A stretch of 64,000 nucleotides of DNA from Campylobacter sp. MG1 (GTDB lineage Bacteria; Campylobacterota; Campylobacteria; Campylobacterales; Campylobacteraceae). The notes under the pieces were generated by a model. The model was not told the DNA's origin. It saw nothing but the letters and a program-made list of their open reading frames with translations, and made no database searches. The translations under genes were made by a program, and so were the position numbers. Location: the NCBI RefSeq assembly GCF_026616895.1, contig NZ_JANYME010000003.1:1-64000 (forward strand). The letters are read 5' to 3'. Within the stretch, counting starts at the first letter, position 1, and each line of letters starts with the position of its first letter. Below, piece after piece: positions 38,913 to 49,107 of the stretch.

Positions 38913-39953
38913 ATGAGTATTTTAACTAATGGCTGGGCAGCTTATGATGAAAAAGCTATATTTAAACCTATAAAATTTAAAAGAAGTGCGTTAAAAGATA
39001 ATGAAATTTTACTAAAAACTCTTTATTCTGGAATTTGCCATAGTGATATACATCAAGCTAAAAATGAATGGGGAAGAACCGTTTATCCTATTATTCCAGG
39101 TCACGAAATAGTTGGTGAAGTAATTGAAATTGGTAAAAATGTAAAAGATTTTAAAATAGGTGATTACGCTGGTATTGGGTGTATGATAAATTCTTGCAAA
39201 ACTTGCAATGCTTGTTTAGAATCAAAAGAACAATTCTGTGAAAATGGAGTAGTTTGGACATATAATAGCTGTAATCATTATGATGATAATGAGATTACAA
39301 AAGGTGGATATTCTGATAAAATAAAAGTTAGAGAAGATTTTGCTATTAAAATTCCACAAAATGCACCACTTAACTTAATAGCTCCACTTTTTTGTGCTGG
39401 AATTACTACATATTCTCCTCTTAAATTTTCAAATATAAAAAATAATGATAATGTTGCTATTGCTGGATTTGGTGGACTTGGTATTATGGGATTTAAATAT
39501 GCTAAAGCTATGGGTGCAAATGTTAGTATTATTGCAAGAAATAATAAAAAAAAGGATATAGCATTAAAACTTGGAGCTAATGAATATTTTGATGATGTCA
39601 AAAAAATAAATAAAAAATTTGATATGATTTTAATAACAATTCCTGCAAAATATGATATTAATGATTATTTAAAAATATTAAAATACGGTGGAGAAATAGC
39701 AATAGTAGGATTACCACCTATAAATGAAGATGTTAGTATTAAAGTAAATCAATTAATGCCTATGGCTCATAAAAAAATATATGGCTCATTAATTGGTGGT
39801 ATCAAAGAAACTAAAGAGATGCTTGATTTTTCATTAAAACATAAAATTTATCCTGAAGTAAAATTAATAAAAGCAAATGAAATTAATCAAGCTTACGATG
39901 AATTGCTAAATAGTGGAAGTGATTTTCGCTATGTAATAGATTTTAATGAATAA
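38913..39953 (+). CDS. Zinc-dependent alcohol dehydrogenase (CAD/YahK type)
   Basis: It is a medium-chain NADP-type alcohol/aldehyde reductase. Catalytic zinc ligands are the Cys of GICHSDIHQ and the His of GHEIVGEV. The structural-zinc cysteines are in CKTCNACLESKEQFC. The Rossmann motif GFGGLGIMG follows. 346 residues is standard. It overlaps the following MFS gene by 8 bp, so the two are co-expressed. The substrate cannot be told. Confidence 0.9.
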   Translation: MSILTNGWAAYDEKAIFKPIKFKRSALKDNEILLKTLYSGICHSDIHQAKNEWGRTVYPIIPGHEIVGEVIEIGKNVKDFKIGDYAGIGCMINSCKTCNACLESKEQFCENGVVWTYNSCNHYDDNEITKGGYSDKIKVREDFAIKIPQNAPLNLIAPLFCAGITTYSPLKFSNIKNNDNVAIAGFGGLGIMGFKYAKAMGANVSIIARNNKKKDIALKLGANEYFDDVKKINKKFDMILITIPAKYDINDYLKILKYGGEIAIVGLPPINEDVSIKVNQLMPMAHKKIYGSLIGGIKETKEMLDFSLKHKIYPEVKLIKANEINQAYDELLNSGSDFRYVIDFNE

Positions 39954-41220
39954 AAAACTAATATTAAGCCTAATATCGTTGGGCTTAATCTCATTTCTTT
40001 GTGTTTTAATTGAAACATCGCTTAATGTAACATTTCCATTTTTAATTAAAGAACACAATATAAATATAAATACAGCTTCGCTTTTAACCTCTATGTTTTT
40101 ATTAGCTATTACATTGTTAATGCCGCTTAGCTCATTTATAATATATAAATTTAATACAAAAATCATATTTAATTTAATTATAACTTTATTTTTAATATCT
40201 TTAATAGCCTGTATAACTACTAATAATTTTTATGTATTACTTATAGCCAGAATTATTCAAGGCATAGTTGCAGGAATTGCACTACCATTAATGTTTAATA
40301 TTGTAATAATAAAAGCACCTAAAAATTCATTTGGATTTTTAATGGGATTTTGCATTTTTTTAATCGCTTGTGCACCTGGTCTTGGACCAATATATGGTGG
40401 ATTTATGATGAAATTTCATAATTTTAATAGTATTTTTATATATCTAATACCTTTTGTAATAATATCATTTATAATAGGAGTATTTAGCATTGATAATCTA
40501 CAATGTCAAAGTAAAGTTAAATTTAATATACTAGAATACATTTTTATATTATTAATTATTGTAAGTTTAATTTTAAGTATAAAAAATCAAATTTATTTAA
40601 TTTTATTCATAATACTACTAACAATATCAATAAAAATGAAAAACCAATTAATTATGTGCATTACAAACATAAATTATACTTCAGGTGCATTTGTAATATT
40701 TTTTATACAATTCATGGCTTTAAGCTTTTCGTTAATCTTACCAAATTATTTAATAAATATTTTAAATTTAGATAATTATAATGCAGGTAAAACAATGCTT
40801 ATTGGGTGTATTATTGCTGCTATTTTAGCTCCAGTAAGTGGAAAAATTAGTGATAAACATAATCCTTTTATAATATCTACAATAGGAGTATTAATAATTA
40901 TAATTTCAAATATTTTATTTTTATTACTTGATAAAAATTTATTAAATTTCTCAATTTCTTATACTATTTTTTCAATAGGTCAAGGATTATGTGCTAGTCC
41001 TATCATTTCACATATAATAAAAATATCTACAAATAAAACAAATGCTAATGCATTTTTTAATACATTTCAGCAATGCTTTGGTATGTTTGGTGTTATGATT
41101 TCATCATTAATTTTTAATAATAACTATATTTTAGGATTTAATCATGTAATAACATTGCTAATAATACTATCAGTAATCTCATTAATTCTAACACTAATAA
41201 GTTTTAAATTTAATCAATAA
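39946..41220 (+). CDS. MFS drug/metabolite transporter
   Basis: 424 residues with about 12 hydrophobic segments. The loop sequences ARIIQGIVAG and GCIIAAILAPVSGKISDKHNP match the major facilitator pattern of drug:H+ antiporters. Substrate unknown. Its last 11 bases overlap the convergent FUSC gene. Pairing with an alcohol dehydrogenase suggests an aldehyde or alcohol detoxification cassette, which is inference. Confidence 0.85.
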   Translation: MNKKLILSLISLGLISFLCVLIETSLNVTFPFLIKEHNININTASLLTSMFLLAITLLMPLSSFIIYKFNTKIIFNLIITLFLISLIACITTNNFYVLLIARIIQGIVAGIALPLMFNIVIIKAPKNSFGFLMGFCIFLIACAPGLGPIYGGFMMKFHNFNSIFIYLIPFVIISFIIGVFSIDNLQCQSKVKFNILEYIFILLIIVSLILSIKNQIYLILFIILLTISIKMKNQLIMCITNINYTSGAFVIFFIQFMALSFSLILPNYLINILNLDNYNAGKTMLIGCIIAAILAPVSGKISDKHNPFIISTIGVLIIIISNILFLLLDKNLLNFSISYTIFSIGQGLCASPIISHIIKISTNKTNANAFFNTFQQCFGMFGVMISSLIFNNNYILGFNHVITLLIILSVISLILTLISFKFNQ

Positions 41221-43159
41221 TAAATTTATACACTACATCTTGTCTTTTTGATATTTGTTCTATAAAATATCTTATTTTTGAATCTTGTGTTAAAATTTTA
41301 TCACTTACTTCATCATAAAAATAATATGGCAAATCATTGCTAACATTTTCCATCATTTTAAATCTAGTTAATAATATATTAATATCTGACTGTTCTAATG
41401 GACCTATTTTGTTATATTTAACATTCATATAATCATTTAAAGATATACATAAATTATTAATTTCTAATAAAGAATCTAATAATTTTGTATATGTTATTTT
41501 ATTGCTTTTATTTTTGCTTTCTAATAAATAACCTTTTAAAATGGTAAAATTAAACAAAATTTCTTCTTCTTTATTTATAAAGTTTTCTTTTTTTAAAACA
41601 CAATCTAATAAAATTTTCTGATTTACAATAATTCCTTTTAATATAGGTTTTATATTATCCTGACTTTTACTAGGCCATAAAAAAGAAAAAATATAAACTA
41701 TAAAAAACGCTACTATAAAATCTATAACTCTAACAAAAATTAACTTTTCATAATCAAGCCCTAAACTAGCAAAAAATATAGCTAAATTCATCATTATAAA
41801 AATAGTAGCTATAAAATAAGGAAAATGTTTAAAATATATACAAGCAAAATATGATACGAATAATATAGGTATTAAAAACGAAGAATTAATAACAAAAATA
41901 ATAAATAAACCCAATGCAAAACCTATAAGTGCTGCATATATCGTAAGTTTATTATTGATTGTAGTTGAATTTATAGTTTCTTTAAACAATGTAAAGACCC
42001 CCATAGCTATCCAAATTCCATGGTCAAGTTTAAAAAAAACAGCCAAAAACATAGAAAATGAAGTAGCTAAGGCTACCTTTATAGCAAATTGAAAATTTTT
42101 ATCCTTAAAATTTAATTTATCAATAATATTTTTTAAATTAAATTTATTATTATCAGGTTTTAATTTTATCTCCCTTGAACCACCTAACCTAAAAATTTCA
42201 AATTTATAATACAAAACCTCAAGCGAAGAACAAAGTATAGGTAAGGTATTTAATTGTTTTAATCTATCAAAATAAAATCTACTTAAATTTACCTTTTCAT
42301 CTTTAAAAATATGTTTTAATTCCTCTAAATTATAAATAATTTCTTTTTGTATATTTTTTACATGCGAATTTGTTTTATTTTTTCTTAAAAATGTCCTTAA
42401 TGAAAATAATGTAAGCATTATTTCTTCACATTTTAACAAATAAAACATAGCTGTTTCTTGATGTTTTATCAAACTAGAGTCTTTAATATTTACAGAACGA
42501 GTTTCAAATAAATTTTTAAGCGCACCTAGTCTATTTGATATCAAACTCTGCCATTCATCATATTTATTATTATTGATATTTTCACTCATAAAAATTAAAT
42601 CATTTAATAACATTAAAAAACTTTTTCTAGTAAATCCACCATATGTATAAAAAGTAAAAGTTCTAAACAATATAGCAATGCTAGAACCTATTATAATTGC
42701 AACAAAAGCATCATTAGCATTATAATTACCCATGCTAGAGCTAATCAATAATGCCATATGTAAAATCGTAATATAAATACCGATTCTTTGATAATCTAAA
42801 TCAATAGAACTAGAAAAAACAACTAAAAACACCCATAAAAAACAAGGGATGAAAATATAAAAATCTAGCCTGACTAAAAACGGAACCATTAATGCAAACA
42901 TTGCACTAAGAAACATAAAACTTGATAAAAGTAAAATTTTTTTTACGCCAATAGCATTTAAATTATTCATATAAAAAATAAAAACGCAAGATAATACACT
43001 AAAAATTAAATGATTACTATCTAAAATAAAATAACTAATAATGGTACATACTAATAAACCTATACTAGATTTTATAGCATAAAGCAATGAAAAATTACTT
43101 GGGTCATAAGTATGAAAAAATGCTTTAATTTTCAATATGATTTCATTATAGCCTATCAT
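41210..43159 (-). CDS. FUSC-family membrane protein (YccS/aromatic acid exporter-like)
   Basis: 649 residues. Two blocks of membrane segments (about 25-165 and 355-490) are each followed by a long cytosolic helical region, the FUSC layout. KLDHGIWIAMGVFTLF in the second block is typical. Family members are linked to efflux of aromatic acids. It lies one base after the FtsL-like gene, so it is probably read through from rsmH. That combination is unusual for a transporter. Confidence 0.8.
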   Translation of the reverse strand: MIGYNEIILKIKAFFHTYDPSNFSLLYAIKSSIGLLVCTIISYFILDSNHLIFSVLSCVFIFYMNNLNAIGVKKILLLSSFMFLSAMFALMVPFLVRLDFYIFIPCFLWVFLVVFSSSIDLDYQRIGIYITILHMALLISSSMGNYNANDAFVAIIIGSSIAILFRTFTFYTYGGFTRKSFLMLLNDLIFMSENINNNKYDEWQSLISNRLGALKNLFETRSVNIKDSSLIKHQETAMFYLLKCEEIMLTLFSLRTFLRKNKTNSHVKNIQKEIIYNLEELKHIFKDEKVNLSRFYFDRLKQLNTLPILCSSLEVLYYKFEIFRLGGSREIKLKPDNNKFNLKNIIDKLNFKDKNFQFAIKVALATSFSMFLAVFFKLDHGIWIAMGVFTLFKETINSTTINNKLTIYAALIGFALGLFIIFVINSSFLIPILFVSYFACIYFKHFPYFIATIFIMMNLAIFFASLGLDYEKLIFVRVIDFIVAFFIVYIFSFLWPSKSQDNIKPILKGIIVNQKILLDCVLKKENFINKEEEILFNFTILKGYLLESKNKSNKITYTKLLDSLLEINNLCISLNDYMNVKYNKIGPLEQSDINILLTRFKMMENVSNDLPYYFYDEVSDKILTQDSKIRYFIEQISKRQDVVYKFIID

Positions 43160-43456
43160 TTATTTATACCTAACTTCAAAATAATTAGTAATTTTATTTT
43201 TAAATTGTAATGCTTCAATTTTTCTTTTAAGTTCTTTATTTTCTTCTATTAAAACTTCTCTTTTATCTCTTAAATCAATATAAAATTTACTAGATTCATA
43301 TATATGCAATCTAAGAGATATCAAAATAATTGAGCATATAGATATAACAATAAATTTCAAAACTATCTTTTTATTAAAATTCCATATAGAATAATCAATG
43401 TAATTATTTAGTAATTCTTCTTTTTCTAAATAACTCGTTCTTTTATCATCTTTCAT
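43160..43456 (-). CDS. FtsL-like division protein
   Basis: 98 residues: a cytosolic N-terminus, one membrane segment (about 31-48) and a periplasmic coiled coil (DKREVLIEENKELKRKIEAL). Size, topology and position directly after rsmH match FtsL, which joins FtsB and FtsQ in the divisome. FtsL is too variable for certainty, so I leave the symbol empty. It overlaps rsmH by 11 bp. Confidence 0.7.
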   Translation of the reverse strand: MKDDKRTSYLEKEELLNNYIDYSIWNFNKKIVLKFIVISICSIILISLRLHIYESSKFYIDLRDKREVLIEENKELKRKIEALQFKNKITNYFEVRYK

Positions 43457-44354
43457 TATTTATATAAAACACCCTAAGTTTAGCACAGCTTGCTCTTGAA
43501 TTATTTTTAATTTCATCTACCGTAGGAGTAATAGGCTTTTTCGTAATTATTACACCTTTACTATGATTGTTACCACAAACACATCTAATAGTATTTTCAT
43601 CACAAATACAATTTTTTGACCATCTTTTAAAAGTATCTTTAACTATTTTATCCTCTAAAGAATGAAATGTTATAAAACAAACTAAGCAATTATTTAATTT
43701 TTCTATTTCTTCTAAAAATCTAGTTAAAACACCCAGCTCATCATTTACTTCTATTCTTATAGCTTGAAAAACTAATGTTTTCAATGAAACTTTTCTATTA
43801 TTTAACTTAGAATTACCTATAACAGCACTCAACTCTTTACAAGAATTAATTGGACGATTATTAATAATATTTGTTGCTATATCACTAGCAAGTTTATATG
43901 GTAATTCTGCATAATTCATAAAAATTTCACTTAATTTATCTTTAGAATAATTATTTACAATATATTTAGCATCTAAATTATTATCTTTATTCATTCTCAT
44001 ATCTAACTCTAAAGAATCAAAAGAAAAACCTCTATCGTCCTTATCTAATTGCAAACTAGATACACCTATATCAGCTAAAACAGCTCTAATTTCATTTTTA
44101 TTTATTTTATTTAATATAAATTCATAATTAGTTTTAATAATATTTACTCTATTTGTAAATTTTGATAATTTTTGCTTAGAATATTCTATAGCCTCGTCAT
44201 CTTGGTCACAAGCTATTAAATTTACAAATTGATTGTTTTCTAAAATAGCATTAGAATGACCAGCATACCCTAAAGTAGCATCTAAATAAGTACCTTTAAT
44301 ATCCTTAAAAAAATATAAAACTTCATCTTTTAAAACTGGAATATGAATTTGCAA
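43446..44354 (-). CDS. rsmH: 16S rRNA (cytosine1402-N4)-methyltransferase
   Basis: 302 residues. The SAM-binding motif is DATLGYAGHSNAIL near the N-terminus; ADIGVSSLQLD and RGFSFD are family landmarks, and CFITFHSLEDKIVK lies in the C-terminal part. It methylates C1402 in the ribosomal P site. It starts a minus-strand run with the FtsL-like gene, divergent from the aldolase-like gene. Confidence 0.96.
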   Translation of the reverse strand: MQIHIPVLKDEVLYFFKDIKGTYLDATLGYAGHSNAILENNQFVNLIACDQDDEAIEYSKQKLSKFTNRVNIIKTNYEFILNKINKNEIRAVLADIGVSSLQLDKDDRGFSFDSLELDMRMNKDNNLDAKYIVNNYSKDKLSEIFMNYAELPYKLASDIATNIINNRPINSCKELSAVIGNSKLNNRKVSLKTLVFQAIRIEVNDELGVLTRFLEEIEKLNNCLVCFITFHSLEDKIVKDTFKRWSKNCICDENTIRCVCGNNHSKGVIITKKPITPTVDEIKNNSRASCAKLRVFYINNER

Positions 44355-44423
44355 CTACAATACCTTAGCAATTTATTAATATAAATTGATATGATAAACA
44401 AAAGTTTTTAACGAGGATATAAT

Positions 44424-44921
44424 ATGAATGAAGAAATAATGAGATATGCAAAAATTATGTATGAAAAAAATTTTTTATATGGACTAGACGGTTCGATTTC
44501 TTATAAACTTGATAATGATAATTTTATCATAAATAAAAATTTAATATATAGCAATGACATTAATTATTTTACAAAACTTCAATTAAATAAAAACTATAAA
44601 TATACATATGCTAGTAAAGATTCTTTATATCATTCATACATATATTCTAGTATTTCTCAAGCAAAAGTTATAGCCGTAATAGTTAGTGAAAATATCTTAA
44701 AAGCATGTAATTTAGGTATTCTTAATTATGACAACAAAAATATAATTATAAATTCTAACTTAATACTAGATAATAAAAATGAACTAATATCTCAATTCAA
44801 TAATTTAAATAAAAAATATCTACTAATAAAAAATTTTGGATTATTAATATACGATAGAGATTTTAATACTTTATTTGCCAATATTTTCAAGTTAGATTTA
44901 ATAACAAAAATTTATTCTTAA
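44424..44921 (+). CDS. Degenerate class II aldolase/adducin-like protein
   Basis: 165 residues. The layout follows class II aldolases: YGLDGSISYKL (residues 19-29) matches the phosphate-binding GxxGNIS region, and LIKNFGLLIYDRDFNTLFANIFKLD matches the C-terminal LRNHGxxxxG segment. The metal-binding HxH of the family is replaced: where it is expected the sequence reads IVSEN, and NHG is NFG. The protein is therefore probably catalytically dead. It lies upstream of ppiD-ftsA-ftsZ on the same strand. Similarity is judged by eye. Confidence 0.55.
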   Translation: MNEEIMRYAKIMYEKNFLYGLDGSISYKLDNDNFIINKNLIYSNDINYFTKLQLNKNYKYTYASKDSLYHSYIYSSISQAKVIAVIVSENILKACNLGILNYDNKNIIINSNLILDNKNELISQFNNLNKKYLLIKNFGLLIYDRDFNTLFANIFKLDLITKIYS

Positions 44922-44998
44922 TCTATTAAAACAATTAACGCCCATTAATATTTATAAGTTAGGATTTACGCTTAATTTAGCATATAATAGGATAAAAA

Positions 44999-46462
44999 AT
45001 GATAACTTGGATGCAACGTCATAAAAAATATTTAGTTATTACTATATGGATTAGTGTTATTGCCTTTGTAGGAGCTGGTTTTGTTGGCTGGGGTAGCGTA
45101 GATCTAAATACATCAAGAAGTAATTATGTAGCAAAAGTAGGAAATTTAGGAATAACACATAAAGAATTTCAAAATAAGTACAGTGAATTATTTTCTATAC
45201 AAAGTCAGCTAAGCGATGGCGAATTAACTCAAGAACAAGCTTTAAAATTAGGTTTAGACAAACAAGCTTTAATAACACTTGTAAGAAATAAACTGTTATT
45301 AAATTTCGCTTACGACTTAGGACTATATGCAAGTGATGAAGAAGTATTACAATCTCTTATGAATAATGAATATTTTCATAAGGATGAAAATAATAAAATT
45401 TTTGATAAAGAAAAATATAATTTGTTTCTAAAAAATATTAATCTTAAGGCTAGTGAATTTGAAGAAAGTATAAAAAACGATATTGTAATTCAAAAATTAA
45501 TTAATCTACTAAAAATACCAAATAATAGTGAAGAACTAAATTTAATAACAGCTAGTTTATTTATGCAAGATGAAATAAATATGAAGATTATAACTACTGA
45601 AAAAGTAATTCCTAATGAGAATGAAATTAAAGAATACTGGAATAAACATAAAGACAATTATAAAAGCGAAATAACAAAGACTTTTTCAGTATACACTATA
45701 GAACCAGAAGTAAATTTAAATGATTCCGAAATAAAAGAATACTGGGAGAATAACAAAAATAATTACAAAGATGAAGACGGAAAAATAAAAGACTTTAATG
45801 ATGTTATTGAACAAGTTAAAAATGATTTAGGACTAGAAAAAACTGAAAAAGTAGCTAAAATAAAATATAAAGAATTAAAAAATAACGAAATTAAATTTAC
45901 AAGTACAATAACACAAAATTTAAATTCATCATTTGCAACAAAGTTAAATTATCTATCTGAAAATCAAATTAGCAAACCTTTTATAGAAAATAACAAATAT
46001 AATATAGTAAGATTAGATAAAATTAATCAGTCTAGTATTTTAGAATATGAAGATGCAAAAATAATGGCAAAAGAGGATTTAGAAGATGAATTATTTAAAG
46101 AAAAATTACAAAGTCTAGCTAAAAAAGAATTAGAAAACAATAAAATATCAGGAGAAAATATAGGTTTCATCTCTAAAAATTCTAAGAATATAACTAAATT
46201 GTCTGATACTGAATTTTATACTTTCATAAACAATGTATTTTCTAATAATGAAAAAAAATCTTTTGTTTTACTAAATGATAAAGCAATAGTTTATGAAATA
46301 ATTTCACAAAAATTAGAAAATGAAAAAGAGTTAAACGAGAACAAAATAGCATTAAATGATGAGATAAGTGTTTTAAAAACAAATGTTATACTGAATGAAT
46401 TATTAATAGAATTAGAAAAAATTTATAAAATTAAAAATTATTATAAAGGTAGTGAACTTTGA
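44999..46462 (+). CDS. ppiD: PpiD/SurA-like peptidyl-prolyl isomerase
   Basis: 487 residues: a short cytosolic start, a membrane segment (about 11-30) and a periplasmic SurA-N-like chaperone domain (VAKVGNLGITHKEFQ...). The parvulin-type region is degenerate. It assists folding of exported proteins at the inner membrane. AGGATAAAAA precedes the ATG, and a TATAAT at 44983-44988 is too close for a normal leader. It overlaps ftsA by 4 bp, as in C. jejuni. Confidence 0.85.
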   Translation: MITWMQRHKKYLVITIWISVIAFVGAGFVGWGSVDLNTSRSNYVAKVGNLGITHKEFQNKYSELFSIQSQLSDGELTQEQALKLGLDKQALITLVRNKLLLNFAYDLGLYASDEEVLQSLMNNEYFHKDENNKIFDKEKYNLFLKNINLKASEFEESIKNDIVIQKLINLLKIPNNSEELNLITASLFMQDEINMKIITTEKVIPNENEIKEYWNKHKDNYKSEITKTFSVYTIEPEVNLNDSEIKEYWENNKNNYKDEDGKIKDFNDVIEQVKNDLGLEKTEKVAKIKYKELKNNEIKFTSTITQNLNSSFATKLNYLSENQISKPFIENNKYNIVRLDKINQSSILEYEDAKIMAKEDLEDELFKEKLQSLAKKELENNKISGENIGFISKNSKNITKLSDTEFYTFINNVFSNNEKKSFVLLNDKAIVYEIISQKLENEKELNENKIALNDEISVLKTNVILNELLIELEKIYKIKNYYKGSEL

Positions 46463-47922
46463 ATATTTTAGCAATTGATTTAGGTTCAAGTTTTATAAAA
46501 ACTGCTATAGTTAAATTTGATGGCGATGGAATTAAATTATTAAGTATTTTTAAAACTCCAACCTACGGTATTAAATCAGGTAAAATAACAAGTATAGAAG
46601 ATGCCAGCAATTCTATAAGAAGAGCTGTAAAAGGTGTTAAAGAAAGTATTAGTGTAAATAATGACAAAACTGTTGTATCAAAAAGTTTAAGTGTGAATAT
46701 TGATAAAATAGTAGTTTCCATTAGTGGGGCTTATACAAATTCATTAAAAGGTTTTTCAGAATTAACATTAGATACCGACGGTGCAACAATTACTAGAAAA
46801 GATATTGAAAGAGCTATAGAAAATTCTAAAATCTCTGCAGGAATACCAAAAGAGCAAATACCTATACATGTTTTACCTTATAAATTTAAGGCGAATAATA
46901 CTGATAATATTGAAGACCCATTAGATATGAGAGCATCTAGTTTTAGACTAGAAGCAAATATTATAACTATGAATAAAAACGATTATGAAAACATAAAACA
47001 AATATTATCAATAGCAGATATTAATAAATATGATTTGGTATCATCAATTTATGCTAATTCTTTATACTGCTTAAATTCGGATGAAAAAGAAAATGGTGTA
47101 GCTATAATTGACTGTGGAGCTCAAGTATGTGATATTGCTATTTATTCTTATAATTCATTAATTTGGATGAATCATTTTCCATTTGGTTCTGCACATATTA
47201 CAAATGATATAGCTAAATTTTTAACTATCACAAATGAAGCAGCTGATAAAATTAAGCTCCAATTTTATGCATTTAAAAATGGAGAAAACAATGCGGTAGA
47301 TTATTATAAAACTGGTTCAACGACAAAAGACACTGTATCGGTTGATACAATAGCTAAATGTGTAAACTCAAGAGTTGATGAAATGCTAGAATGTATTTAT
47401 GCTAGCATAAGCGATAGTCAATATGAAAGATATGTTTCAAGTGTTGTTTTAACTGGTGGTTGTGCTAAATTTGGTGATATCTCAGAAAAAGCATTTCCTA
47501 AGTTTAATAATAAAGCAGTAAGAACTCTTATAAATAAAAATAAATTTTTCATAGGAGAAAGTGAATATTATACACAACCTGAATATACTTGTTTGTTTGG
47601 CTTGTGTATGTATGCTAGTGGATTTCATACAAAATATGAACTGAATTCAAATGGAATTTTACTTGTTAAGCAAAAGAAAAAGGATTTTGATATAATAGAT
47701 AATTATCAATCTATTGAAAATACAATCAAAAAAACCGATTTAAATAATGAAGATAATATTGAAATTGATATTAAATTAAATGATATAGAAGAAAATAATA
47801 AAAACGTAAAAAAGGAAATAAAAATAGAGGGTATAAAAATTGAAAAAAATAAAATAAAAGAAAAAAATTTTTTTCAAAAAGCTTGGGAATATATTTGTGA
47901 AACCTTAGAGAGGAGATTTTAG
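46459..47922 (+). CDS. ftsA: Cell division protein FtsA
   Basis: An actin-fold ATPase that tethers FtsZ to the membrane. 487 residues; the phosphate-1 motif is DLGSSFIK near residues 6-13, IDCGAQVCDIA phosphate-2, and VLTGGCAKFGD the adenosine motif. A C-terminal linker rich in N, K and E leads to an amphipathic tail (FFQKAWEYICETL), the membrane-targeting helix. The start is TTG, overlapping ppiD. It is followed 2 bp later by ftsZ. Confidence 0.95.
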   Translation: MNILAIDLGSSFIKTAIVKFDGDGIKLLSIFKTPTYGIKSGKITSIEDASNSIRRAVKGVKESISVNNDKTVVSKSLSVNIDKIVVSISGAYTNSLKGFSELTLDTDGATITRKDIERAIENSKISAGIPKEQIPIHVLPYKFKANNTDNIEDPLDMRASSFRLEANIITMNKNDYENIKQILSIADINKYDLVSSIYANSLYCLNSDEKENGVAIIDCGAQVCDIAIYSYNSLIWMNHFPFGSAHITNDIAKFLTITNEAADKIKLQFYAFKNGENNAVDYYKTGSTTKDTVSVDTIAKCVNSRVDEMLECIYASISDSQYERYVSSVVLTGGCAKFGDISEKAFPKFNNKAVRTLINKNKFFIGESEYYTQPEYTCLFGLCMYASGFHTKYELNSNGILLVKQKKKDFDIIDNYQSIENTIKKTDLNNEDNIEIDIKLNDIEENNKNVKKEIKIEGIKIEKNKIKEKNFFQKAWEYICETLERRF

Positions 47923-47924
47923 TA

Positions 47925-49079
47925 ATGGATAATAATATAGATTTTGAAGTAACGGAGAATATTGTGAATTGTGGTGTCAACATAAAAGTAATAGGTGTAG
48001 GTGGTGCTGGTGGTAATATGATTAACCACATAATTAATACTTGTAATTTTGCTTCCAACATAGATTTATTAATTGCAAATACGGACTTACAAGATATTAA
48101 TAAATCAAAGGCTGAAATAAAAATACAATTAGGAATAAAAAAAACCAACGGACGTGGTGCTGGAATGATTCCAGAAGTTGGTAGAATTTCAGCTGAAGAA
48201 GCAGAAGAAGAAATAAAAAAACACCTTATAGGTACAGAATTATTATTCATTGCAGCAGGTCTAGGAGGTGGAACAGGTACTGGTGCAGCACCTGTAATAG
48301 CAAGAATTGCTAAATCTTTAGGAATATTGGTTGTTTCAGTCGTTACAATTCCTTTTAAATATGAACAAAAAGTTAGAACAAAAGTTGCATTAGAAGGATT
48401 AGTTGAACTAAAAAAAGAAAGCGATTGTGTAATACAAATTCAAAATGATAAACTAATTGCTATTGCTCCTAAAAATTTAAATGCTAAACAAGTATATGCC
48501 TTCGTTGATGAAGTATTAGTAAATGCAGTAAGTGGTATCATTAATGTATTACTTGAAGAGGGCGATCAAAATATTGACTTTGCAGATGTTAGAACAATAA
48601 TGACACATAGAGGGATAGCTTTAATGGGTATGGGTAAAGCTACAGGAGAAAACGCTATTATAGAGGCTTATGAAAATGCTATAGATACACCATTACTTGA
48701 TACTTGCAATACAAATTTAAGCCAAGCTAAAGGTATAATTGTATTCTTTAAGTATGGTGTTAATGCTCCTTTCCTTCAGCTTGCTGAAACTATGACATCT
48801 ATTAATAGCCAAGAAAAAGAAGATTGCAAAGTTATTTGTGGGCATAAACTATCTATGGATTTAGACCCTGATACTGTTGAAGTTACTATTATCGCAACTG
48901 GTTTTGATGAAACTAGAGAAGAAGAGATGAAAATAGAAGAAGATAAAAGAGCACAAGAAATACAAGAAAGTCAAATGAAACAAGCTCATATACAAAGAGT
49001 TAGTGGTGGTATAAACAAACTTGATTACAAAAATATTAATTATGATGAACCGACTTTTATAAGAAGAAGTAAAGATTAA
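47925..49079 (+). CDS. ftsZ: Cell division protein FtsZ
   Basis: The tubulin-like GTPase forming the division ring. GVGGAGGNMINH is the N-terminal nucleotide loop and GGGTGTGAAP (about 109-118) the tubulin signature. The T7-like loop NIDFADVRTIM is present. The C-terminal conserved peptide that binds FtsA is DEPTFIRR. 384 residues. AGAGAGGAG upstream gives a strong ribosome site. Confidence 0.98.
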   Translation: MDNNIDFEVTENIVNCGVNIKVIGVGGAGGNMINHIINTCNFASNIDLLIANTDLQDINKSKAEIKIQLGIKKTNGRGAGMIPEVGRISAEEAEEEIKKHLIGTELLFIAAGLGGGTGTGAAPVIARIAKSLGILVVSVVTIPFKYEQKVRTKVALEGLVELKKESDCVIQIQNDKLIAIAPKNLNAKQVYAFVDEVLVNAVSGIINVLLEEGDQNIDFADVRTIMTHRGIALMGMGKATGENAIIEAYENAIDTPLLDTCNTNLSQAKGIIVFFKYGVNAPFLQLAETMTSINSQEKEDCKVICGHKLSMDLDPDTVEVTIIATGFDETREEEMKIEEDKRAQEIQESQMKQAHIQRVSGGINKLDYKNINYDEPTFIRRSKD

Positions 49080-49096
49080 GGATTATCCTTAATCTT
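49072..49096. terminator. Convergent terminator after ftsZ
   Basis: A perfect stem, AAGATTAAGGA (49072-49082) and TCCTTAATCTT (49086-49096) with loop TTA, overlaps the ftsZ stop codon and faces the convergent SDR gene. Confidence 0.7.
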
Positions 49097-49107
49097 CTAT
49101 ATTAACT

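Noticed and set aside
44983-44988. TATAAT as the promoter of ppiD
   Set aside because: It ends only 10 nt before the ATG, which would give an almost leaderless mRNA although a good AGGAT ribosome site is present, so a promoter further upstream is more likely.
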